A DNA stretch of 64,000 nucleotides from Ziziphus jujuba. Taxonomy: Eukaryota; Streptophyta; Magnoliopsida; Rosales; Rhamnaceae. The notes beneath the pieces are model-generated. The model was not told the origin of the DNA. It made no database searches and worked only from the letters and a program-made list of their open reading frames with translations. The stretch is taken from contig NC_083386.1 in the NCBI RefSeq assembly GCF_031755915.1, forward strand, positions 23,421,001 through 23,485,000, read 5' to 3'. The translations under genes and the position numbers were made by a program. Shown piece by piece: positions 48,482-61,470 of the stretch (positions are counted from its first letter, which is position 1; each line of letters begins with the position of its first letter).

Positions 48482-49103
48482 ATGGCTTTTGATTTCGTTG
48501 AATGGTTATATATTGTGTGCTATCGTGTTTTCCTTCAACTGTGGCCGTGATCATAAAAAAAATGCTGATTTTGTGTTCCCCTTTGAGGTTAACCATGTTA
48601 TCCATGGTTATCGTAATTAAGTGATAAGATTATATCTTTTGCGTGATCAAGGAAGAATTATCAGCACAAACTGGAAAATTTGTTTTATACTCTGTGATTA
48701 TGGTAAAAAAGTTAATTCGGTTCGTCCGACTTAGTATGGGGGTTGGTTGTACGAATCAAAATGATGGAAAGTTTTGTATGGTGTGGCATTATTTTCCATT
48801 TGTAGTAATCACACTATGTTTTCATCACCACCATGGTGACACTTATAATATGATGAAGATTTCGTGTTCTATATAGTTTAAAGTTTGTCTTCTATTATAT
48901 ATTGTAATTTAATAAGCTTGATTATGTTCAATATATAACTAACTATTTACTCATGAAATATACTCTATGCTAAGGGAAAAATAATCACATAAAATGCTGG
49001 GAAAGCAATCACAATCAACTAGAATCCAAAATTTCACAGTTCTATATGTTGATTCTATATGGTACTGGGAAAATATTAAATCATAAAAAAATGGGTAAAC
49101 TAA

Positions 49104-49143
<40 letters not shown>

Positions 49144-49600
49144 GTTGATACTGAGGTTGAACTAAGATTGATCGATACTTTTTGTTCATTAATTATTGTC
49201 TTTTTTACCATTAAGTCTACATATATATGGCGCATGCATACATGCATGCATGGCACCCAAAAAGTGGGTTATTACTTGGAAGTGAAGAGTAATTTTTAAG
49301 TCGTAAATATCTATCTTTACTTTTCATAGTTAGTCTCATAATATCTATGATGAGAATGCTAATTATCTATTATTAACTTTAAATATCAAATACATATATA
49401 TATATATATATATATATGACCAACTTCATGTCAAGTCCATAAGTTTAAGACTTAATATTGACAAACATCCCGTTAAATGTAGCAGGACGAAATTTTCTCT
49501 TGCAACATGTTTTGAAACATTGATTCGCATTATGTCTTGAATTAAAGGATTTGACTTGAGCTGAACTGTATAGATATACATACATATATATATATATATA
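48482..49600. other. Intergenic DNA, includes a poly-T tract
   Basis: No certain gene. A poly-T run of about 35 bases occupies 49107-49141, and (TA)n tracts lie at about 49393-49418 and 49582-49600, just before duplication copy B. Confidence 0.55.
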
Positions 49601-52600
49601 TCATTGGGTTAATTCCATATTGGTACCCTTACCTTATAAGGCTGTTTGGATTGTCGCATTGAATTGGATTGTGAGCATAGGATTGGAGTGTATTGGATAG
49701 GATAGTCTAATACTACAACTATCACTGGTTTGGAACATTAACAAAGTTGGACTGGATTATAAAATATATTGTTTTTTAATTTTAAATTATTGTAATACAA
49801 ATTTAAAATAAAATCAATCAAAAATTTGTTTTCATTGGTCAACACCAAATCAACGTTGGTCAACATCAGTTAATGACTGGTCAAATCGATCAACATGCGA
49901 TCAACTATATATTTCTAATGAAATAGTCCCACCATCTAAACCCATGCTTTTCAGTGGGATTAATTAATCCAATTGATTAAAATTTAAAAGGATAGAGTAG
50001 ATGTAACAATCCGTCCCACTAAATGCTTGAAATTTTAAAGTTTTGAGGAGTTTGACTAAATTGACAATTTATAGGTCCCAAATTTAATTTTTTGTAAATA
50101 ATAGGACTTTTCATTCATGCGTGGATGCTTTAATCATCAATACATATATTTGCTTTGCTTGAATAATCATCAATATATCTATTTATCAGCAAAGTTTCCA
50201 ATTTTGAATGCCATAAAATCTCAAATTGCATGTCAGTAATAGTTAGAAATTCTAATTGCTTCCTAAAGCATATGTACATGTAGATATTTTCATTTTGGAC
50301 TCTCATACAATAACTTCTGGAGCAGCAAGTATGTACAGGCCCAGTCACCCAAAATATGTATATGTACCGGCCCAATTACGAATAAGACATTCAAATTTAA
50401 ATGTATTAATAAGCATTTCAGTCTCACACCAGCAAGTAGGGCTGTTAATTATATCCCTAATGCGGGAGGAAAGCCGAATGTGCATATGTTGAAGGTCCAA
50501 GATATGCCAGTGCAGTTGCAAATCTAGCGGATAGACAAAGGCTTAAGAGATTCTCTTCTCATAGAATCTTCAAAAATGATGAGCGTGTGTATATATGTAT
50601 ACATATTGAGTTTTGATTTAGTATCATGGAAGATATTGTTATATCATATAAAATTAGATCGGGGTAAGAAAACATATATATATATATATATAATTTAAAT
50701 TTTTTTCTTTAGAAAATTCAATATTATTTCAACATTATATGAAAATTTAATTAATTTCCATTAAATGATTTATTTTTCTTTATTAGATTTTTTGTACTAA
50801 AAAACAAGAATAAAAAAATATTTTAAATTAATATGAGCATTTATGATTTGTTTTCTAGCTAACCTATAATAAAAGTGAACTAGCTAGTTAATTAAATCAT
50901 TACTATATATTATATATCTATATATATATATATATATCTAGGTTCACCCGGTTTATGAGCTTGATGTGGCATTGAATTGATTTTTTTTGGTGCAGCAATT
51001 CACTCTCCGCAAGAATTATGGTTATGCCTGAGTAATTTGAAACCAGTGATTTACAAAGTCCAGGAACATTTAGTCATATTCGATTGGAAGCAAAAGTTGG
51101 GTATTATTTAATGCTCACTATTCCACCAATTTTCAGGAGAGGTTCAAGCCGACAAAAGGAGGATTGGGTAAACATGTGGAGAAGAGACTTGCCAAGAACA
51201 TTCACCACTAATAAAGTGTGGAGAAAAATCAAATGAAAAGAATTCAATAGGAAAAATAGGAGAGATAATTAATTGTTTTAAAATATTATTATATTTATAT
51301 TGGACATTGCTAGATAAATGAAAGAATAATTTTTGTTATTGAAAAAAGATTTGAATTAGAATAATTTTTGTTATTGAAAAAAGATTTGAATTAAAGAAAG
51401 TGTTTTCTTCTTTGTAATTTATATATAAAAAGTACAAAATATGGTTTATTTTTAATTATGTTTTATTTCTATTTTTTATATTCAAAATATGTTTTTAATA
51501 TTCAATTTAGAAATTTCATATTTCATATTATTTTTAATAAGAATTTAAAAAATATTATGGAAAAAATTATTCTTTTAAAATTGGTTATTTAAAGTTTTAA
51601 AATTTAAAGGGGGTAACTGATAGTTTAAAACTTTTACATTTAACTTTTTTTTTTTTTTTTGGTGTAATACCTTTACATTTAATTTTAAAAACAGGTAAAA
51701 TCAACTTTTCATTGGTCAACTATGGTCAAATCTTTAGATTTAACCTTACAAGTTAAAATTATCGGTTGCCTGTATTTTAATAGTTTCTTTAAGCTAAAGG
51801 AATTTGATGATAAATATTTAAAAGTATTATATTTAAATATAAGAAGATAAAATTTAAGAGGTCTAAATAAAATTTAACCTAACATATATAGGGCAAATTT
51901 CTTTTAAATTTCCTTGTTTTGTTATAATTATATTTAAATTTTATGATTTTAAAAAATCATCATTAATTTTTTTTATTTTTTATTTTTGCTTTTCTATATT
52001 TGTTAAGAGAAACTAATTTATCAATTTTTCCAATTAGTTTTTACAAATAAAACCATAAAAAAATTAAAAATTTATATTTTATAATTTAATAATATTATAA
52101 AAATATAATTATGACATTAAAATGATATAATTAAATGCCAAAAACTAACTATGAGTTTAAATAATAATTTTTTAGAAATGTGAAATCTAACTACAATCAT
52201 CTAGAAGAATCTAAAATGAAATTTTAACAGTAAATATATTTCCTTATTTTTGACTAAATTTGTAGTCTTTCAACAATGGAGTCCTTTTATATGTCATTCA
52301 TGGGTCATTATTAATAATCACTTGTGGTGAATGAAAAGATATATGCCATCCAGTACGCCCAAAAAGTACCTTCTATTTTTTTATATTTGCAAGAGTATCC
52401 AACAGTTTACTTGTACAATAATTTAATGTAGACATGGATTGAGGAGGACCGTAGATTGAGGAAGGGCCGCCATGGATCTTCCTTCCAATTCCAAGTTGAT
52501 GATGTTTTTTCTTCATAGTATAATAATCAAGTTGTTTACTTAAAACAATAAATAAATAAAATTAGACGTGGATTGGGGGGTTGAACCAAAATTTCCGATC

Positions 52601-54247
52601 TAACTGCTTTCATCACACATAGTAATGATTGAAAATTTTATATAAAATTTAAAAAAGTTATATACAATGGACAATGATTCTCTAAGTCCATTATTAAATA
52701 GAGATTCAAAGAAAAATAAAAATACAATATCTTAATCTATCAGATATAAAGCGTTTATATTTACATGAATAAAATATTTTTTTCCATTCCAAAATTATTA
52801 AAAAGTCCCTCAATCTTTTTTTTTTTTTTTTTTTCAGGGTTTTATGTTGGTTGACGTCTTCTTCACTGTGTGGTAGGAGGAAAGGAGCAAAATTCCGATT
52901 AAAATCCACATAACTGGCTTTATTAGTGGAATAGGTGCATTGATTAGGTTATGTTTGCAGGAAGTTTCTTTGTTCTTCATTTTTATTTATTTATTATTAT
53001 AATTATTATCTTCCAAGAGAAAGTCTTTCTTTCCCTTAGTCCACACTCACCTTATCATGGTATGGAGCCAGCCTCACCTTACGGTATGGGGGACATAAAT
53101 GGGGTAGTGGATTTTGAATATTTGTGATTTTGAATTTGGGAACTCCTACTACCCCACCCCTCCAATGAAAATTTTCAATTACTGGTGTTCCGACATTCTC
53201 ACAAAGAGGTGCGGCCCTATTATTTTTTATTTTTTTGTAAATTAAAAGGGGGTAGTGCTTCGAAAGTATCAAAAATTTGCTTCCACTCCTATTCCAAGAG
53301 TAGCCATCATGGCCAGAAGGAAAGAGAGCTTATAGCAATTTGTAATTTTTTAAATAATAATAATAATAAAAGAAATTTTAATAATTTAATAACAAAAGCA
53401 GTGGGAATAAATTCGTACCCTTCAGAAAGAATCTTCCATGGAAAAATTGTAACCTCGCTTAAGAAAATATATTGGAATTCTATTTTTTTTTTTAAAATTT
53501 TTATTTGATTGAATAGTGTGCCTATGCTATGCTATATGCTATGTTTCGGAATATATGCGAACCTGAATGAATACGATGGGATAGAAACCTTTTAAAAAAA
53601 AAAAAAAATGTACTTCAATGGGTGGGTAAGTGAAGACCGATGAAGAAAGAGAGTATCATTACCTCGCAATTTCTTGGATTTAATATTCATTTAATATTTT
53701 ATCAACATACAAGTTAAAAAAAGCCAAAAATTCATCAACATATATACAGCTTGACAACGATCCTTTTTCTGATTATGATCGTTGTGAAGGTAATAATAGT
53801 GCAAGAACATTAGCTATCCCCGTTATATGTTCGTGTCATTATTTACAGATCTAGTCGTTAATTAACTTAAATTTGTCATCCCATTTACAACTGTATATAT
53901 ATTTATATATCAGTAGACAATATTGTTATTTTCTTTTTTTTTTTAACTAATTTTTTGCTAGAGATGAATTTTCATAAATAATATCCCTGTGCTCTGTGTG
54001 TGTGTGATTTATTTTTTTCCCCTGTACTAACAGGATGAAAACAATTACTAGCTCAAAAGTTTGAAGAATCCAAGACTTTTCGACAAATAAACAATTAGCA
54101 ATTATGAAATCTCTTGCTCTTATACTAACATTTAACAAATTGATTTTTACATCTATGCATTTCATTTTCTATTCTCAAAAGGAATATTACACATTAATTA
54201 ATAATTTTAGACTTTCATTTCAGGGGTACATAAAATAAGGAAAATCA
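49601..54247. other. AT-rich upstream region of gene B
   Basis: The counterpart of 12593-17825. No gene is supported. The ORFs here (for example 53185-53508) are also present in copy A, but only because the DNA is duplicated. Confidence 0.6.
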
Positions 54248-57200
54248 ATGGAAGCCGCAAAAGGTAAGTTGCGTGAATATTTTATACGCCAAAGTTGCAT
54301 TCTTGTTTTCATGGTCAGGTTTATCTTTTTTTTTTTTCACAGCTATCTTCAGCAAGCTATAGCTACCTAGTAGAAATATATTGGCGTAAATATACAGTTT
54401 CGATATGTTTAAAAATAGATACATCTTAATTATGTTGGAACCTATTTATGTATATGCATATACAGCAGCTAACACTCGTATCGAGCTCTACGTGGCAGCA
54501 CTGAAAGGCGATTGGAAAGCAGCCGAAAAGGTTGAAAATGATATTAATAGAGTGATTACAGAGAAAGGGGAAACGACTCTCCATATTGCTGCTCTAGCAA
54601 GAAAAGAGCAGTTTGTGAGAAAGTTGGTCAGTAAGCTGAACAAAGAAGACTTGGAAAAAAATAACAAAATTGGTAACAATGCTCTATGCTATGCCGCTGC
54701 CTCTGGAAATGTGGAAATTGCCAAGCTTATGGTCAAAGCTGGGAATGAAAAGTTGGTAAATCCAGATAGTGGTAAAAAACCCCTTTCCATGGCTGCTGCC
54801 AACGAACACGGTCAAATGGTGAGGTATCTTTTTCACAAAACCAATAATATTCAATATTGGGAAGAAGAAGAACAAGCTGAGCTGTTCACCACCTGTATCG
54901 GCATGGGGTATATGGTAAACTTTATTTTTAAATTTACTTTTTCCGACTTTACTTTCCTCATTTGTCTTTTGAATATTTTTGCTGTATACATCTTTTGTTA
55001 ACTTTTACATTCTTTATACAAAATATGAAACAAAGAAGTAATTAAAACAGGTTACGCACAATAGCATGTTCTGTTTTCTGCTATATGGAAAAATTATAGC
55101 TAGTGCAAGACTAGTGTTTCTTGAATATAAAATTTAAAGAGGAAAAAATATATATATATATATTCGATCCGCATATTGAATTGATGGAAGAACATACTGA
55201 GGATGCTTCCAAAATATATATATTCATGTGTATTGATTTTTAGTTGTCAGGTTGGCAATTGCTCGTACTCTGTTTTTGTATGGCTTTATGAATTCTTTGA
55301 ATTAATTTCTTCCTTCTCCAAAATAATAATAATAATAAAATAAAATAAAAAATCAATCGTTGTTGTGAACTTGTGATAGGATAAATAAAAAACGACACAT
55401 TTCGGATATAATTAAAACAATTGCATGGATCCCCCTCCTTCAATTATATTAAACCAAATTAATTCAATCATGCATGCATGCAAGATTAATTATATATAAG
55501 TTGAATCTGGCCAACATTCATGTGGCACAAGATAATTATAATTGTATCTGAATTTTTTCTTTGGTATTTTTTTTTCAATTACTTTCTTTGGTAAATTGAA
55601 ATATGCAGATTTGGCTATAGACATGCTAAAGAGCAACCCAGGACTAGCTAAGGTTAGAAACAAATATGATGAAACAGGATTGACTGTGTTAGCACGAACA
55701 CCTCTAACTTTTGTTGGTAATGATGAGAGTCAATCAGCTGGACTACTCAAGAGTTTTCTTAATTTATCATGTAAGTCCACATTTAATTCAATCTAATTAT
55801 ATATTTAATAATTAAATACAGAATTAATTAATTAATTACTTTATTAATTCTCAGTGAAAATGCTTTGTGATAAAAAGAATAATTAACTATATCAATTCTA
55901 TATTTAATAATTAACTATATTAATTATAAAGTTATTTATTAAAAGAATATTAACTATATTTTATATTAATTATATTAATTACATAGTTAATTAACTATAT
56001 TAATTCTGAATGAAAAAGGTTTAAAGCTGCCGCATTTAGGAAAATCAAGGCAGTATTCTCAAGCGTTAGACTTAGTCAAAATGCTTTGTGATTATTGCTT
56101 GAATAATTCTGATGAAGAGAACCAAAGCTCAACTGCGGAAGTTGCAAATCTACTATTTGATGCGGCTGAAGCAGGGAATGTGGATATTTTAATCAAACTA
56201 ATGCACTTCAACCCTGACCTACTGTGGGTCAAAGATACTGAAAGAGGAACTATCTTTCACGTGGCGGTTGAGAATCGTCACGAGGACATATTCAATTTGC
56301 TATTTGAGTTGGGTGCAATTAAGGATTTTATTGCAAAACATATTCCTAGCAATGACAATAACTTGCTTCATTTTGCTGCTAAATTACTACCTCAAAAGAA
56401 GCTCAACACTGTAAGTGGAGCAGCTCTTCAGATGCATCGAGAGCTTTTGTGGTACAAGGTACGTACACAAACATCAATATATGGTCTGACAGGTTTCTAT
56501 TTCTTAATTATAATATGTTCAAAATATTTTCTAATACAAAATAAAGTGTAAAATGTTGAAAATGTATTATCAATTAATAATTTAAAATTAAAATTCTAAT
56601 TAAATAAATGAATACTTATAACATTTGTCAAAAACCATATTATAAATATATCTATATCTATAATTATATATAGAAAGCGAAACGCCTAGAATTCTTTTAA
56701 TAAAAATATATTAACCAAAATGGTTTATTGTGCTCTTTTTTTTTTTTCATGTTTTAGATTGAATATTTTGTTTTGTTTTGTCTTATTTTCTTGTCCTTTT
56801 TTATTGTGTTTTAAGATATTTTTTTTTTTTTAGAGGTTGCGTAACAAGTATAATTAAACATTTTAGTTTTCTTTTAGTTTTAAGTTTCACATTTCCTTTT
56901 AGTTGATTCTAATAAAAAACAGTGTTTATTTTTTTTAACAAATGACTACTTTATTCTTATCAATTTATTGTAGCTTATTTTTTAAGTTTTCAATTTTTAC
57001 TAGAAAAAAAATATTTAATAGGCTAAAATTCTTTACTGGATAAATTTCCAAATGCATGGTTGATTGGACTAGCATCGGCGCAAATGAGTACGATACAAAA
57101 ATTTTTAAATATTGTATTATCTCTTATAGTTCTATATATATAAAAAAATCTCTTATAGTTTTATTTTACACTTTTTTTTTTCTTTTAACAAAAGTCTCTT

Positions 57201-58180
57201 ATAGTTTGATTTTTCTTATTTGTATTTAACTAAAAAAAAAAAAGTAATCGACACTATTATAACGTGGCCATGGCAAATATATATATATATATATATAGAA
57301 ATATGTTCCCAACATAAAATATTAATGTGCCAAGTACTATGATGATAACATTAATAGCTTTTCAATATGCAATTAAAAGTTCCTATATATATATATAAGC
57401 TCGCTCCATTTGTACACAAAAATAAAAATGTGGTGGAGTGGATAAGGAAACAGACATGCTAAGACAGCTAATCTAATTAAAGTTTAATATGGCACTGCTT
57501 TGACTCATATAACTACTGATCAATATTAATTTCCTAATTAATCTCTCTTGAATTAATTTTTATTGCAGGAAGTAGAAAAGATTGTACCAACTCCATACAG
57601 AGACTTGCCTAATTCAAATGGCGAAACCCCACGTGCTTTATTTGAAAAAGAACATAAAGAATTGAAAGCGAAAGGTGAGAAGTGGATGAAGGACATAGCA
57701 GCTTCATCAATGTTGGTATCTACAATTGTTGCGACAGTAATGTTCACAGCTGCAATTAGTGTCCCTGGTGGATTTAATAACAATAATGGAGTTCCAATTC
57801 TTCTAGATAAAAAGCCTAAGCTGTTTGTGATTTTCACAATATCAGATACAATAGGGCTATTCTCCTCCACAGCTTCTACTCTGATATTCTTGTCCATCCA
57901 TACCTCTCGCTATGCTGATAATGATTTCCTTAAGTTCGTACCATTTATGTTGATGTTTGGAGTTACTACGCTTTTCATAGCCCTAACAGCCATGATGATC
58001 ACCTTTTCTGCCATATTTCTTCTTTATTATCATCACCATGGATTAGCTTTCATTTATGTCATTGTGTGTTGTGTTCCTCTTCTTTACCTTTTGTTTATTT
58101 TTCCTCTTTTATTTGAGCTTTTGCATGCAGTTCGTGGTCCTAGGTTTCTGTTTAAGCCACGAAAACATCTATTTCACTAG
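54248..58180 (+). CDS. ACD6/ITN1-like ankyrin-repeat membrane protein with PGG domain, copy B
   Basis: Five predicted exons: 54248-54263, 54466 to about 54914 (or 54894), 55609-55770, 56019-56458 and 57569-58180, about 555 aa. The start ATG (MEAAK) precedes a GTAAGT donor. Exon 2 has ankyrin repeats (about residues 9-38, 40-70 with GETTLHIAA, 74-104 with NNALCYAAASGNVEIA, 108-135). Exon 4 adds LLFDAAEAGNVDIL, GTIFHVAVENRHEDI and NNLLHFAAKL. Exon 5 is the PGG domain (KWMKDIAASS...ISVPGG) with four hydrophobic segments. The family includes ACD6 and ITN1, membrane proteins in salicylate defence and salt/ABA responses; this copy's role is inferred from that. The exon 2/3 join is uncertain: the best donor (54915) leaves exon 3 out of frame, while a donor at 54895 keeps the frame but drops about seven residues. 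Confidence 0.78.
54888..54892 (+). other. Empty target site of the copia insertion (ACCAC)
   Basis: A single ACCAC here corresponds to the two ACCAC copies flanking the copia element in gene A, so copy B keeps the state before insertion. Confidence 0.95.
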
Positions 58181-58831
58181 CTGGTAATTCTCTACTTATC
58201 ATATATGTTGTAAGTACTATTTGAAGATGAATTCTATATGTGGAATAAATTCTTGAGGTTTAAAAATAATGGCACTCACTTTATTCTTCATATTTGCATG
58301 TTGTTTATTTTGCCTGTGCATTTTCTTTTATATTTGAAAAATGTTGATTCTGTGCTCCTATATTTCATACTTGCACCATTATATGCATATGGTATATTAT
58401 ACCATTTTTATATTTCATATAAAGCGTGAGTCATATTATTGGATCTAGTAGGGGTGTAAAACAAAGCCAATTATCCCTAAATAGAAGCCCATTGTGTAAA
58501 AATATGAGCCCGCAAAATTTCTTCTCACATTCTTTGGCACGATGGGGCATTACTTACACCAAGACCCTACCCAATTGGATAATGTGTACCTGATTATTAC
58601 TTTTTTTGGACATAGAATTAATTTCAAATATATACCTTTTTATTCAAATAACCAGTAAAAATTAATAATGTTTTTAAATGTTTTTTAATTCATGTAAAGT
58701 TTTATAAATTTTAATTTTCGCAAAAAGAAAAAGATATTATTATTATTATTATTATTATTTTAAGAAACTTATTAGAATGTCTAGTTGAGGACTAGAGCCC
58801 AAGTCCGGCTACGAGGTAGGGTTAATAGAAA

Positions 58832-59580
58832 GGTTTTTTCGAAAAGTAGCCATCCCGTAAACGGTTTTTTGAAGAATAGCAAATTTTTTTTTTTTTTAAA
58901 AAACTAGCCACTTTAGGACAAAAATACCTTTGATAAAATTGAAAATTACGCAATATGTTTTTTTAATCCTTTCCTTCTTCCTTTACACAGCCGTTCATGT
59001 TTTGTGCAAGGGTTTCTCTAACAAGCCACAAACACTCTCTGCATCTCATCTCCTCTCACTCTCATTTTTTTGTATTTTCTCATATCTGAAACTAAATTCA
59101 GGTAAAAATTTTATCTTTTTTTTTATTAGATGAAACTAAGGAAATATGTGTTTTTTTTTCTTTTTCTTATATTTTTTGTTAGTTTTGGAATTTTCAAGCT
59201 TTTTATTTAATATGGGTATGCAAGAAATTAATTTATGAGCTGTTATATGTGAGTTTAAAGATATTTAGGTGGCATATGGTTTGAAAATGGGGGAAAAATT
59301 GTGTAAAACTGAAAAATTGGAAAAAACAGTAAAAATGGAGGAAATTTGGTGAAAAAGATTAACTTCTGCCATTTTTCTCTAGTTTGTCAGTTTTCGTAAG
59401 TTTTCCGCTAATTGTTTGCTAATTTCTGCCAGTTTTCCGCCAGTAGGAAAAAGCTATATTTGGCCGAAAAAAAAACAGAATCAACTTTTTTAATACAGTT
59501 AATATGTTTGTTTAATATTATTCAAATTTTTATATATTTATTGATTTAGTTTAACGTTATTCATTTAATTTTGTACTAAA
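58832..59580 (+). other. MULE left terminal and subterminal region
   Basis: Non-coding, AT-rich. It contains GTTTTCC/TTTCTGCCAG motifs near 59365-59455 that are inverted relative to GGAGGAAAA motifs near 62885-63110 on the other side of the transposase. Confidence 0.5.
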
Positions 59581-61406
59581 ATGGAAGTTGATGATATTGT
59601 AATTGCTGTTTTATACAATTGAACATTGGTACAAAATGATGGTGGTAATTGTCGAAATGGTAAAAATATAATGGTTTCCGTCAGCAAGAGATGCACAAAA
59701 TCAGAGTTAGAGGATGAGATTTTCAATTCTATTGAGATAGATTGAAATGAATATTTGCTAAAGCTAAAATGGATATATGGACGATGTGCAGAAAAGTTGG
59801 ATCCTACAGAAATACACTGTGATAGGGATATGAAATGTTTTCTTCAAGAAGTGAGGAATGGAGGGATGACAATGATGCGGCCTCCATTGTATGTTGAGGT
59901 GATTTCGAAAGTTGAACATATATCTAGAAATGTTCATCAAACAGCCTTTACTTCAGATAGTGGGAGTAATCTTCATTCTTTTTCTTGTCTTCCAATTGGA
60001 TTTCGTCTACCACAAGTTTTTGGTACTGAACCTATTCAGGCTACATCTCAGGAAATTATGGTTCAAGAAACTCAGTTTAGAGATCAAGTTGATGTTCGTG
60101 GGGCCTAGACATCATTTAACATCCACGAAGGAGTTGATGTTGGAGGTGACTATGCTGAACGGTTTCCTAACGATGAGAAGTATGAGCAGTTGCATAATAT
60201 TGATCATGATGAGAATTACAATGCAGCAGGGGATGATGTTGATCATAATGATGTAGATTTTGATCATGAATTGCCAGACAATGATAATAATATGCATCCT
60301 GAAATGAACAATGAAGGAATTGATGATGTTAGTGTTCATCGTGCTACAGGTGACCACATATCATCTAGCAACATAAGTGGTTCTATGGCCATATTTTCGT
60401 CAAAGTTCACTAGCTGTGAGAGCATAGTAGTTGGATAATTATTTCGCAACAAACATGACTTACAGAATAAACTGAGTATCTATTGCATGTGTGAAAATAA
60501 AGAGTTCAAGGTGACACGGTCAACTACACAACGATATGAGGTTGTATGCTTGAAAAATACTCGTAAATGGTGACTACGTGCAACCACATTTAAAAATGGA
60601 GAAATATTTGTTGTGAGAATTTTTGATAATGTACACAGTTGCTCATTAGATATCGTGCATTGAGAACATAAGCAGGCCAGTAGTCGGGTTATCGAGAATT
60701 GTATCAAATCTAAATATGAAGGTATTGCACGTGTTTACAAACCCAAAGAAATTCAACATGATTTTTTGTAGAAATATGGGGTGAATATAAGCTACAACAA
60801 AGCATAGAGAGGTAAAGAGTATGCACTTAACAGTGTTAGGGGATCTCCAGAGGAAAATTTTGCTAAGTTGCCTGCCTACTGTTATGAGTTAGTGTTGAAG
60901 AACCTTGGAAATTTTACACGTATCAAAACAGACGATAATAACAATTTTGTATATTTCTTTATGGCGATTGGAGCAAGCATTAGGGGATTTAAATCCCACA
61001 TAAGACCCGTGTTGGCTGTTGATGCAACTACGATGAAACGGAAATACAAAGGGCATATGTATATTGCATCGGGCATGGATAGCAATAAGCAAATATATTC
61101 TTTGGCTTTCGACATTGGAGATGGAGAGAATGAGCAAGCATATACATGGTTTTTCCAAAACGTCAAGGATGTCATTGGAGATTTCCCGGATTTGGTGTTT
61201 ATGAGTGATAGACACCCCACTATTAAAAGGGCATTACGCAAAGTTTTTCCCAATGCATACCATGTGTGACAGCCCAGACCACCCGCATGGAGAATCCTCT
61301 TACAACCCAGCTCTCAAGGTTTTAAAAAGTCTCACAAGGGAAAGATATCCACACCCACTTATATGGAGTGTTTCGTTCTCCTTTCCAACTGATATGGGAC
61401 TTCACA

Positions 61407-61419
61407 ATCCTCCCCCCTT
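61407..61419 (-). promoter_or_regulatory. TRIM polypurine tract
   Basis: ATCCTCCCCCCTT on the plus strand, that is AAGGGGGGAGGAT on the element strand, next to the terminal repeat at 61265-61406. Confidence 0.8.
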
Positions 61420-61460
61420 GGGACCCAGCGTCCTCGTTGGCATACCGATCCGGGTCTGAC

Positions 61461-61470
61461 TCTGATACCA
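61461..61470 (-). promoter_or_regulatory. TRIM primer-binding site
   Basis: On the minus strand it reads TGGTATCAGA, the initiator-Met tRNA primer site, two bases from the other terminal repeat. Confidence 0.85.

Larger units (their letters stand above)
49601..58831. repeat. Segmental duplication, copy B
   Basis: Matches 12593-27985 without the copia insertion and without the two foldback elements, so it shows both sites unoccupied. From 53.09 to 56.38 kb it is almost base-for-base the same as copy A, with a constant offset of 36422 through exons 1 and 2. On the outer sides small differences are frequent. It ends at 58831, where a Mutator-like element begins. Confidence 0.92.

Noticed and set aside
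60882..61253. 123-aa minus-strand ORF
   Set aside because: It is the shadow of the MULE transposase domain on the opposite strand.
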